A DNA stretch of 24,301 nucleotides from a virus, in the IMG/VR virus record IMGVR_UViG_3300044568_000314, positions 1 to 24,301 of that record. One strand, written 5' to 3'. Below, in pieces: positions 9,044 to 15,829 of the stretch (positions within the stretch are counted from its first letter, which is position 1; each line of letters opens with the position of its first letter). A model generated the notes under the pieces. It did no database searches. It worked only from the letters and a program-made list of their open reading frames with translations, and was not told where the DNA came from. Made by a program: the position numbers and the translations under genes.

Positions 9044-9786
9044 GGTAACTGTCCTTTATAATGATTGAGTTGTTGTTTGTTGCCTTCAATGAAGAAGTTT
9101 CCATTAACAGATTGTGGATTGTTGTCTACACGATAACATAAAGTATGCTTACCATTCGTGTCCCATTTGCTCATCTCTCTAATCTTATAGAGATATCTGC
9201 GATCTTCACCCCAAGCACCAGAATGCCAGAGATGACAAGTCAATTGAATAAACTCGCGCTTGAAAGCAAAAGCAGATGTATCTACAAGATACTGGGGATT
9301 GTCGTGAGTGAAGTAAATAGGCCAGCGACCCAAGCTCTCACAGTTATCATCGGCAATGTGTTGCTTGTCTGAAGTATAAATCTTGCGAAGCGAATACGCC
9401 CAATCAAGATTGTTCTTTTCAATTGTTTCAACAAGAGTTGACACATGATTAGGTTCATACCAGTTATCTTCATCAAGAAAGAATATATAATCTGAATTAA
9501 TGAGATGCGGAAAAGAAGCGTAGATGCGTTGACCATTAAAACCGTTTGCGCCAGTATTAAAAGGTATTGTTGTTACTATTATGTTATCATACTTTTTATC
9601 TTCATAATCAAGTGTTACTGGAAGACAGTCAAAAACATTTTTCCAATATTCAACTCCATCAACCACAATCAAATGTTTGATGTTAGAATATGTTTGTTCC
9701 TGCACAGAGCGAATGGCGTCAGCTAATTTAGAAGAGCCAATTGTCGGAGTAACAACAATAACAGATTTTTCAATATTGAGTTTCAT
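9028..9786 (-). CDS. GT2-family glycosyltransferase
   Basis: The 252-residue product starts IEKSVIVVTPTIGSSKLADA and continues VQEQTYSNIKHLIVVDG, the standard GT2 N-terminus. YIFFLDEDNWYEPNHV follows, carrying the D-x-D that binds the metal and sugar nucleotide. It is therefore an inverting GT-A glycosyltransferase, probably acting in the cytoplasm since no membrane segment is seen. I placed the start at the ATG at 9786, which has a TAGG ribosome site. An in-frame extension upstream to 9843 would run through the hairpin and promoter and is unlikely. It is the first gene of the glycan island, directly behind a strong promoter. Confidence 0.82.
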   Translation of the reverse strand: MKLNIEKSVIVVTPTIGSSKLADAIRSVQEQTYSNIKHLIVVDGVEYWKNVFDCLPVTLDYEDKKYDNIIVTTIPFNTGANGFNGQRIYASFPHLINSDYIFFLDEDNWYEPNHVSTLVETIEKNNLDWAYSLRKIYTSDKQHIADDNCESLGRWPIYFTHDNPQYLVDTSAFAFKREFIQLTCHLWHSGAWGEDRRYLYKIREMSKWDTNGKHTLCYRVDNNPQSVNGNFFIEGNKQQLNHYKGQLPWLKI

Positions 9787-9805
9787 GATATACCTATTAG
9801 AATGA

Positions 9806-9830
9806 GAGGATGCTAGTATATAGCATCCTC
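9806..9830 (-). terminator. Perfect hairpin between pstS and the glycan island
   Basis: A perfect 10-bp stem (9806-9815 with 9821-9830) closes a 5-base loop. No U-run follows on the minus strand, so it is at best a weak intrinsic terminator or an RNA processing/stability element for pstS transcripts reading through. A transcript starting from the overlapping promoter would contain only its last arm and could not form it. Confidence 0.5.
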
Positions 9831-9843
9831 CGCATAGTGTCAA
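9815..9843 (-). promoter_or_regulatory. Sigma70-type promoter of the glycan island
   Basis: On the minus strand TTGACA (9843-9838), a 17-base spacer and TATACT (9820-9815) form a near-consensus promoter. It starts 4 bases after the pstS stop and points into the glycan genes. The predicted transcript start is near 9808. The -10 box lies in the second part of a hairpin (9806-9830). Confidence 0.8.
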
Positions 9844-9846
9844 GTT

Positions 9847-10815
9847 TTAGTTAAGAGAGATAAGGCCCTTTTCAGTCAAGTAACCTTCTTCACCGATAGC
9901 ATCTTCACTCTTGTATGCTTCCATAAATTCCTTAAGATTAGGAATAACATCAAAGTGTTCGTTCTTGAAATACACAAACAATGGGCGAGAGATAGGATAC
10001 TTACCTGCCTTGATTGCATCATATTCAGGAGCAATACCGTCAACAGTCGCACCCTTTACAGTAGATGCACTTTCTTCAAGGAATGAGTAGCCGAAGATAC
10101 CAAGTGCATTCGGGTTATTCTGTAGCTTCTGAATGATTAGAGTATCATTCTCACCAGCTTCAATGAATGCACCATCTTCACGCATAGACTTACACATAGA
10201 CTTTTCTTCATCTTCTGTAACAGTCAATTCATTGGCCTTGATGGCAGCCTTACATGCCTTTTCCATCACAAGTTCTACAAACGAGTCGCGTGTACCAGAA
10301 GTAGGAGGAGGACCAAGCACTTCAATCTTCCTATCAGGCAGTGCAGGATTTACGTCCTTCCAAGTCTTGTAAGGGTTCTCAACAACTTCACCATCAATGA
10401 TCACAAACTTGGCTAATGCACGATAGATATCATCCTTAGTCAAGTTCATGTCTTCGTGTTCTTTTGCCATAGCAATAACGATGGCATCATAACCAATCTT
10501 GACTTCGGTTGCAGTTACACCGTTTGCCTTACAAGTTTCAGCTTCACTGTCCTTCATTGGGCGAGAAGCGTTCACTGCGTCAGGATGTTCGTCGCCAACA
10601 CCAGCACAGAATAACTTGATGCCACCGCCTGTGCCTGTTGATTCAACAACAGGAGTTGGTGCTCCAGATGTCTTACCAAACTGTTCTGCTACTGCGGTTG
10701 TAAAGGGATAAACTGTGGAAGAACCCACAATGCGAATAGTGTCACGGGACGCATATGCTGTGCTAGTGCCAAAAGCAAATAGAGCAGCAGCCAAAATAAT
10801 CATCTTACTCTTCAT
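9847..10815 (-). CDS. pstS: PstS-like periplasmic phosphate-binding protein
   Basis: With the start at 10815 the product is 322 residues. It has a textbook signal peptide (MKSKMIILAAALFAFGTSTA, then YA before the cleavage point). Mature-protein motifs are IVGSSTVYPF (29-38), ESTGTGGG (58-65), NASRPMKDSE and GPPPTSGTRDSF (169-180), the phosphate-contacting segments of PstS. It would be exported and deliver phosphate to the host's PstCAB transporter; no transporter genes are seen here. The style resembles alphaproteobacterial PstS. I chose the ATG at 10815 because GGAAA lies at proper spacing and the signal peptide begins there; longer in-frame starts at 10827 or 10911 run into a terminator. 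No clear Pho box was found upstream. Confidence 0.9.
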   Translation of the reverse strand: MKSKMIILAAALFAFGTSTAYASRDTIRIVGSSTVYPFTTAVAEQFGKTSGAPTPVVESTGTGGGIKLFCAGVGDEHPDAVNASRPMKDSEAETCKANGVTATEVKIGYDAIVIAMAKEHEDMNLTKDDIYRALAKFVIIDGEVVENPYKTWKDVNPALPDRKIEVLGPPPTSGTRDSFVELVMEKACKAAIKANELTVTEDEEKSMCKSMREDGAFIEAGENDTLIIQKLQNNPNALGIFGYSFLEESASTVKGATVDGIAPEYDAIKAGKYPISRPLFVYFKNEHFDVIPNLKEFMEAYKSEDAIGEEGYLTEKGLISLN

Positions 10816-10830
10816 ACATTTTTCCATAGT

Positions 10831-10860
10831 AAAAATTGAGGGAGACCATTCCCCCTCAAT
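10831..10860 (-). terminator. Intrinsic terminator upstream of pstS
   Basis: On the minus strand an 8-bp perfect stem (10860-10853 with 10842-10835), extendable to 10 bp with one G-U pair, closes a 6-base loop and is followed by a run of five T (10835-10831). It lies between the 49-residue gene and the pstS start, only 4 bases before a potential ATG, so pstS expression depends on readthrough or on release of this hairpin. Confidence 0.78.
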
Positions 10861-10871
10861 ATGTAGTTTAG

Positions 10872-11021
10872 TTACCAGTTGCTTCTTTGTGCATGAGACA
10901 TACGGTCCCATTCACGCTGAAGGTATTCAAGATGAACTTGATCCGTAGCCTGACTTAGAAAGTCGTGCATACGTTCTTGTTGAGTGCGAACAGAAAACAG
11001 TTTCTTTAGGTATGAAACCAT
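10872..11021 (-). CDS. 49-residue DUF3563-like protein
   Basis: A short gene begins at the ATG at 11021, overlapping the Hsp20 stop by one base (TAATG), and ends at 10872. The 49-residue product has MHDFLSQATDQVHLEYLQRE followed by WDR, close to the pattern of DUF3563 (YL-x-x-A-D-x-x-x-LE-x-R-x-RE-x-DR), small proteins of unknown function common in proteobacteria. The N-terminus is basic (YLKKLF). The tight coupling to the chaperone gene and the terminator just after it argue that it is a real, co-translated gene. Confidence 0.6.
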   Translation of the reverse strand: MVSYLKKLFSVRTQQERMHDFLSQATDQVHLEYLQREWDRMSHAQRSNW

Positions 11022-11515
11022 TACTTGTCGCCATATTTTTCAGATAGAAACTGCTTTGTCGCTTCGCCAATATGATTGTCTGATTTTTCACCGATATTAA
11101 TTTTCTTCGGTTTCTTCTCTTCAGGAATAAAGCGTTCGAGCCAAATTTTCAACATACCATTGATAAGGTCTGCATTCTTGATTTCAACAGTATCAGCAAG
11201 TGTGAACTGACGGGTAAATGCACGTTCAGCAATACCCTTATAGATATAGTCGGCATCATCAGTGATAATATTACCTTTTACGGTAAGGATACCTTCCTGC
11301 AATTCAAGTTCAAGGTCTTGCTTGCCAAAACCAGCAACTGCCATTTCAATGACATACTTGTTTTCATCAACCTTCTTGATATTGTAGGGAGGATATGTAG
11401 GAATTTTAGGCATAGATTCAGTCATCTCTGTCAATCGCTTGATGATATGATCAAAACCAATTGTAGTATTAAGTTGTTTGGAAAAAGAGAAAGGATCGTA
11501 ATTGAGCTTGTGCAT
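11021..11515 (-). CDS. ibpA: Hsp20/IbpA-type small heat-shock chaperone
   Basis: The 164-residue protein is a small heat-shock protein of the bacterial class A (IbpA) type. The N-terminus contains TTIGFDHIIKRL, and the alpha-crystallin domain starts at YPPYNIKKVDENKYVIEMAV and includes AGFGKQDLELELQEGILTVK, YKGIAERAFTRQFTL, and the terminal NGMLKIWLERFIPEEKKPKK. The KKINI near the end supplies an I-x-I-like tail for oligomerisation. It would hold unfolded proteins, host or virion, during infection. The ATG at 11515 has AGGAG at 8 bases. It has its own strong promoter and a structured 5' leader. Hsp20 genes are known in T4-like phages of marine bacteria. Confidence 0.92.
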   Translation of the reverse strand: MHKLNYDPFSFSKQLNTTIGFDHIIKRLTEMTESMPKIPTYPPYNIKKVDENKYVIEMAVAGFGKQDLELELQEGILTVKGNIITDDADYIYKGIAERAFTRQFTLADTVEIKNADLINGMLKIWLERFIPEEKKPKKINIGEKSDNHIGEATKQFLSEKYGDK

Positions 11516-11518
11516 AGG

Positions 11519-11594
11519 TAACTCCTGTTTAGCAAGTTATATTTTAATGTCTCTTTCCATTAGGCAAAGAGAATGTGAGGCTTTTGCCTCACAT
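11519..11594 (-). promoter_or_regulatory. Structured 5' leader of the Hsp20 gene, possible RNA thermometer
   Basis: The leader holds three stems on the minus strand. First is a perfect 9-bp stem with a TTTT/AAAA loop (11594-11586 with 11581-11573), at the predicted transcript start. Second is a 7-bp stem (11572-11566 with 11556-11550). Third is a weak stem pairing TAACTT (11539-11534) with GAGTTA (11524-11519), which covers part of the ribosome site. The third is the thermometer candidate. Confidence 0.45.
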
Positions 11595-11599
11595 CACTA

Positions 11600-11628
11600 T
11601 ATATAATACTTCTCAGTTAAAATGTCAA
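11600..11628 (-). promoter_or_regulatory. Sigma70-type promoter of the Hsp20 unit
   Basis: TTGACA (11628-11623), a 17-base spacer and TATATA (11605-11600) on the minus strand. The dUTPase stop codon TGA (11627-11625) lies inside the -35 box. The predicted start is near 11593, right at the first base pairs of the leader hairpin. Confidence 0.78.
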
Positions 11629-12323
11629 GATGAGATAACATTTATTTTTGGTTTATTTGGCGCACCTTTAGGTCTTCCGCGTCCTCTCTTAATCTCTTCA
11701 TTCGTGCTTTCAGATAGCACTTCCAATTTCGGAGAAAAAGTAGAAACTGGTGCTGTAGGAATAGTTGCAGGAATAACTGTTGGAGTTGATCCGTATGTTA
11801 TAACACTATCTTGCGATATACCAGTAGAACCCATTCCGCCAATGCGATCTGACTTTCTAAGCGGCCTTGACAGAGATTCCCAAACTACATATTCTTCCAA
11901 CTTAGTCATTTCACCTTGTGCAATTCTATCGCCATCATTGATCATATACTTATTATCAGAAGCATTGAACATTAGTAAATAGAGTTCATCAGTGTAATCT
12001 GAGTCGATGATGCCTTCGCCATTGATGAGAATGAGACCCTGCTTCAATGATGTGCCTGATCGAGGATGAACACGAACAGAATATCCTTCAGGAATATCTA
12101 AAATGTATCCAGTTGGTACCATGATACGATCACCAGGATTAATGCAAATCTGAGTGCCATTGTTATGAAATTGTCTGGTAAATTCTTTGTTTTGCGTGTT
12201 GTAACCTTTATATTGATACTTGCCAGCAAACTGTGCTGCAACATCAAAACAGGCAGACTGCTTTGTTGAAAATTTTGGTAAAAAAACTTTTGGATGTGTC
12301 TTAAAAAATCCCAATCTATTCAT
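11625..12323 (-). CDS. dut: dUTPase with a basic C-terminal tail
   Basis: The 232-residue product has all five motifs of trimeric dUTPase in order: SACFDVAA (1), HPRSGTSLKQGL (2), GEGIIDSDYTDELYLLMFN (3), GDRIAQGEM (4) and RIGGMGSTG (5). It would hydrolyse dUTP to dUMP, protecting phage DNA from uracil and feeding dTMP synthesis. After motif 5 a long extension of about 60 residues ends in KRGRGRPKGAPNKPK (about 212-226), like an AT-hook DNA-binding motif; ordinary dUTPases stop soon after motif 5. I chose the ATG at 12323 because GGAG lies 6 bases upstream; upstream in-frame ATGs lack a site. Its stop overlaps the Hsp20 promoter. Confidence 0.92.
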   Translation of the reverse strand: MNRLGFFKTHPKVFLPKFSTKQSACFDVAAQFAGKYQYKGYNTQNKEFTRQFHNNGTQICINPGDRIMVPTGYILDIPEGYSVRVHPRSGTSLKQGLILINGEGIIDSDYTDELYLLMFNASDNKYMINDGDRIAQGEMTKLEEYVVWESLSRPLRKSDRIGGMGSTGISQDSVITYGSTPTVIPATIPTAPVSTFSPKLEVLSESTNEEIKRGRGRPKGAPNKPKINVISS

Positions 12324-12343
12324 TATATACTCCATTGTCATTA

Positions 12344-13660
12344 TTATCTTGAAATTTCTTCCCAATCCATAGATCCATGAACTTCTAAACCATCAGTCAC
12401 TCCTGTAACTGAGAGAGTTAGAGGATAACCAGCTGTACCGTTCAAAGAATCTCTTTCTAACTGGAACTTAAATAGTGCTTCTTTTAGAATATCGGTCGGC
12501 ACGGAACTCTGAGTATCTGATGCCATATATCCTTGAGCCATTACTATACCACCAGTTACAACATTGTTTGCTACCATGTTATATTCAACAGCCGAATCTA
12601 CACCAGCAGATGTAAACGTGTTATTAGCTAATGTTGCGTTACGAATGACTTTCCATAAAAACTTACCGTTATTACCAATACCCATTACCGACAGTGCAGT
12701 AAGAATGACTATAGCATCTTTTCTAGCATCTTTCAATCGTATTGATGCGACAACATAATCTGTACCAGCAACAGGCAAGTTTCTAGGTACTTTTATTTCT
12801 GTGCCGATAGACTGCTGGAATCCTCTGAGTTCATAACCACCTTCTGAAATGACAGTGGAACATACCTGCTTCAATGTGCTATTATTACCTGTAGCACCAA
12901 CATTCTTAATCTCATATCTCAAAGGTAGAGATGCAGTAGTCATATATGTAGAAGTGACGCGGTTAGCATGATGGAAAGAGTGGCAGTGTATTAGCTGTCC
13001 ATCGATTACAAATCCACAACGAACTGTACCAAGACCTAACCATTCAATATCTGTAAAGAGAATTTGTGCTTTACTCAGGTCTAGAGTTCTCTGAGACGGG
13101 CTACCCTCTACTGCACCAAGAAGTGTGTCTATATTCCAATCTACTTGTGCAACTCTATTTTCAGTCACCGCGCCAGATGATAAACTTCTTTCAACAAAAT
13201 AGATATCGCTGTTGGCCTGTTCTAGATAGATACCGTTATTTGCACCGTAATACCCAACTCTCTGTATCAAATTTGTCTGAGCATTAGCCATTACAAATGT
13301 ATTCATCACCTGTAATGATTTGCCTGGCTGATATGAGAAGACTTTGGTTGTTTCACGGATAATCTGATGACTACTAGTCGTACCAATAGAAAGATTGATT
13401 AGACCTTCATTGGGAGAAAATGTAATTGTGGTGCCAGAACTATTAGACTGTACCCAAAGTCCGTTGTCTCTGTACCTGTGAGATGAATCGAATAGAGTTA
13501 ATGGCATAGAAACTCTGGATCTACCAAATGCGTCTACGGACATACCAGACGGATTAGCTGGACCAACAAGATTGCCGTATTGATCGGCTAACATCATGAC
13601 TTCAAAGATTGTAGTCTCTTGTGGTAGATACTTGTGCGTATCTTTACGGAACTGTGCCAT
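12344..13660 (-). CDS. Putative virion structural protein
   Basis: The 438-residue protein begins MAQFRKDTHKYL and soon has SVDAFGRSRVSMPLTLFDSS followed by HRY. This phrase recurs in structural proteins of marine T4-like phages, where the rest is beta-rich and low in charged residues, as here. Many Thr, Ser, Asn and Gly residues and the lack of catalytic motifs fit a tail, fibre or capsid-decoration protein. The start has AAGGAAG upstream and lies only one base after the regA stop. A structural gene inside a replication operon is unusual; I see no late-type promoter in front of it. The precise virion position is unknown. Confidence 0.6.
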   Translation of the reverse strand: MAQFRKDTHKYLPQETTIFEVMMLADQYGNLVGPANPSGMSVDAFGRSRVSMPLTLFDSSHRYRDNGLWVQSNSSGTTITFSPNEGLINLSIGTTSSHQIIRETTKVFSYQPGKSLQVMNTFVMANAQTNLIQRVGYYGANNGIYLEQANSDIYFVERSLSSGAVTENRVAQVDWNIDTLLGAVEGSPSQRTLDLSKAQILFTDIEWLGLGTVRCGFVIDGQLIHCHSFHHANRVTSTYMTTASLPLRYEIKNVGATGNNSTLKQVCSTVISEGGYELRGFQQSIGTEIKVPRNLPVAGTDYVVASIRLKDARKDAIVILTALSVMGIGNNGKFLWKVIRNATLANNTFTSAGVDSAVEYNMVANNVVTGGIVMAQGYMASDTQSSVPTDILKEALFKFQLERDSLNGTAGYPLTLSVTGVTDGLEVHGSMDWEEISR

Positions 13661-13661
13661 A

Positions 13662-14066
13662 CTATTCTTCCTTGCGCTTCTTGCCTATGTTATATTTAGC
13701 TACAAGGTTCCATTCATTCTTTTCTTTATGTGAAATGATCTTGATTTGAGACAATGGAGCAACAGGATCAGAACTTTTCTGAACGTCTACTAATTCTACT
13801 AATTCCCATTCATCTAACAGATTGGCAATAGAATTAAGACGGGCACGGTCGTCTTCAGTGAAGTCCGACTGTTTCCCGTCTAATAAGAACAACTGTTTGA
13901 AATGTACGATATAGTATTTACCCTGCTTGTGTAGTATATGACAAGATTGATACAGGGTCTTATCTTTCTTTGAGGCTACTCCAATACGTGAAAGTGTCTC
14001 ACGAACCTTTAAAAAGTTGTCAGGATTTGGTAGTGTTACCTCCACCAGTTCTCTTATGTCTAACAT
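13662..14066 (-). CDS. regA: RegA translational repressor
   Basis: The 134-residue product aligns by eye with T4 RegA along its length: NFLKVRETLSRIGVASKKDK, TLYQSCHILHKQGKYYIVHF, then DEWELVELVD and ISHKEKNEWNLVAKYNIG. RegA binds the start regions of many early phage mRNAs, including those of the 45-44-62 clamp genes, and blocks their translation. The ATG at 14066 is preceded by AAAGGTGG, so I keep it although it overlaps gene 62 by 47 bases. T4 RegA starts at the equivalent of the valine at residue 8 (GTG at 14045), a possible alternative. The 62-regA order is as in T4. Confidence 0.93.
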   Translation of the reverse strand: MLDIRELVEVTLPNPDNFLKVRETLSRIGVASKKDKTLYQSCHILHKQGKYYIVHFKQLFLLDGKQSDFTEDDRARLNSIANLLDEWELVELVDVQKSSDPVAPLSQIKIISHKEKNEWNLVAKYNIGKKRKEE

Positions 14067-14445
14067 TCAAACCACCTTTGTTTAAATTCTTTTTGATCTG
14101 TTCGATCTGTTTGTCAGACAAAATGGAAATTGCTTCTTTGGCCTTTTCGTTGGAATAGCCAAAGTATTCCTTCACTGCTTCCAAGTCCTCAACAATCTCA
14201 CGCTTTTGCCATTTCTGAAAAGGGCGCTTATACCCTCTCACAGTATTTAGCATATAGTGGTATTGTAGAAGGGGATCTAGGCTTGACTGCTTGTTCATCT
14301 CGTTTGCGAACATGATAACGTCATGATGAAACGACAATGCACGATTGGTAATGAACGGGACATAATCCCGTTCATTCTCTTGTGTTACGACTACCTTCTT
14401 AGTTTGAAGAATAGACGGTATGATATCCTTGAAAAGATCAGCCAT
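14020..14445 (-). CDS. 62: Clamp-loader small subunit gp62
   Basis: The 141-residue protein matches the T4 gp62 type: an N-terminal segment PFITNRALSFHHDVIMFANE followed by MNKQSSLDPLLQYHYMLNTV and RPFQKWQK. gp62 joins four gp44 ATPase subunits to load the gp45 clamp on primer-template junctions. It is shorter than T4 gp62 (187 residues), as in many marine T4-like phages. Its C-terminal basic tail overlaps the regA start. In T4 gene 44 directly precedes 62, but here a ParB-like gene separates them. Confidence 0.85.
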   Translation of the reverse strand: MADLFKDIIPSILQTKKVVVTQENERDYVPFITNRALSFHHDVIMFANEMNKQSSLDPLLQYHYMLNTVRGYKRPFQKWQKREIVEDLEAVKEYFGYSNEKAKEAISILSDKQIEQIKKNLNKGGLNVRHKRTGGGNTTKS

Positions 14446-14454
14446 ATTGTTATT

Positions 14455-15819
14455 TTATATGATTATGTTTGTTCTGTAAACAGCATTCTTCATCTCTTTA
14501 CCTTCAGCATCAACAATAGATGTTTCCATAAAGTCGCCGCCATTTGTCTTTCGCTGAGGCATAAAGCCGTTAAATTGCCATGGAAGATTTTCTTTAAGCT
14601 TTTCTACAACTTCCTTCTTGTTCTTCTCTGCAAAAAATTCAGGATATGCAGCAGAGACAGTGTGATACATAGCTTCAACAGCTTCAGTCATCTTGTTACT
14701 GAATGCATTTTCCATCTCACGGCGCTTGGCAGTTAGAGTCTTATTGCCTAGTTTTGTGATATCAACAAAAAGAGTTACAGGAATCTTCTGCTTTGGATCA
14801 CTTGGAATTTTATCAAGATGATCACGCCATAGATTTTCTGCGCGGGGATCCTTCACAATACAACCAAAGGGAACTTGATCTGGTGCAGGAATGTTAAATT
14901 TATCTGCAACAAAATAGATACTACGAGGATCTCTCTTAGGTGTTTTCTTTGTATCTGAATCTAGAAGAACAACGTTACCACCAGAACTGTCTTTAACAGA
15001 AGTTACAGCTAGAAATCTCTTCTTTAGAGAAACAATCGTCTTGGGATCAAATGCATCAAATCCATAAACGTCAATGAACTCGTCAAAAGATTCTTCATCC
15101 TTTGTGTAGATGCCAGTATCTAGCGCATTATCCCAAGCTTTAGCAACATCTTCCTTAGTAACTGAAAGCTTTGGTGCCTTATTCTTATTCAATCGAGAAG
15201 CCCAAATCTTAAGTGCTTCAACGTTCTCATAAGAATAGATATCAGAAATGATGCAATCAAGATCAAGTGTCTTGAAAGAGAAGATACGATGATGACCTGT
15301 GATAACACCATATTTCTTTTTAGAGTTTGGATCAGCTTTACGAATGAGTGCTAATTCTTCATCCGAAAGTTCATAGAGAATGATAGGAGTTTCGCTGTGA
15401 ATCCATCCATGATTATAAAGACTGCCTTCGATTGCAGCAGAATGTGATGCATCAATAGAAATAAATCGTGCCCACTGCACAGTCATATCAACATGAATTT
15501 CTTCCAGAGAAACAACGGCTCTCTTAACATGTTTCATACCAAGAGTCTTGCAACCCATGATCTTATACTTCTTCTTTCTCTCTTTAGAAAGAGGAGCAAA
15601 CCGCTTCAGTTCTTTTTCAAGATGCTTTTGCTTGATAGCATCATCATTAAGAAGATCAAAAAGATCCAAAGGCGGACTCTTCTCAAGAGATAACGGAATG
15701 TTAAATTCAATCTTAAGACCATTCTTATTACTTTTTGCAACAAAAACAGATTTCGCGCGAGTAATACCACTCATCATATTCTTTGGAAGTATATTTAAAG
15801 CTTCGTCTAGTTTTTCCAT
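14455..15819 (-). CDS. ParB-like domain protein inserted between clamp-loader genes
   Basis: The 454-residue protein has a ParB/sulfiredoxin-like core: ETPIILYELSDEEL, then KKKYGVITGHHRIFSF with GHHR at about 175-178, matching the G-x-HR signature of ParB-type CTPase/nuclease folds. A predicted helical region follows, and the last third, rich in lysine and aromatic residues, has no domain I recognise. The family includes DNA-segregation CTPases, nucleases and small-molecule kinases, so activity cannot be stated. I chose the ATG at 15819 because GAGGT lies about 7 bases upstream; the GTG at 15843 lacks a site. Its place between 44 and 62 suggests a DNA replication role. Confidence 0.6.
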   Translation of the reverse strand: MEKLDEALNILPKNMMSGITRAKSVFVAKSNKNGLKIEFNIPLSLEKSPPLDLFDLLNDDAIKQKHLEKELKRFAPLSKERKKKYKIMGCKTLGMKHVKRAVVSLEEIHVDMTVQWARFISIDASHSAAIEGSLYNHGWIHSETPIILYELSDEELALIRKADPNSKKKYGVITGHHRIFSFKTLDLDCIISDIYSYENVEALKIWASRLNKNKAPKLSVTKEDVAKAWDNALDTGIYTKDEESFDEFIDVYGFDAFDPKTIVSLKKRFLAVTSVKDSSGGNVVLLDSDTKKTPKRDPRSIYFVADKFNIPAPDQVPFGCIVKDPRAENLWRDHLDKIPSDPKQKIPVTLFVDITKLGNKTLTAKRREMENAFSNKMTEAVEAMYHTVSAAYPEFFAEKNKKEVVEKLKENLPWQFNGFMPQRKTNGGDFMETSIVDAEGKEMKNAVYRTNIII

Positions 15820-15829
15820 TTTACTTACC

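Noticed and set aside
10816-10880. PhoB-binding box upstream of pstS
   Set aside because: I found no pair of CTGTCAT-like direct repeats at 11-base spacing.
10816-10911. N-terminal extension of PstS to 10911
   Set aside because: It would be translated through the intrinsic terminator and place 32 residues before a textbook signal peptide.
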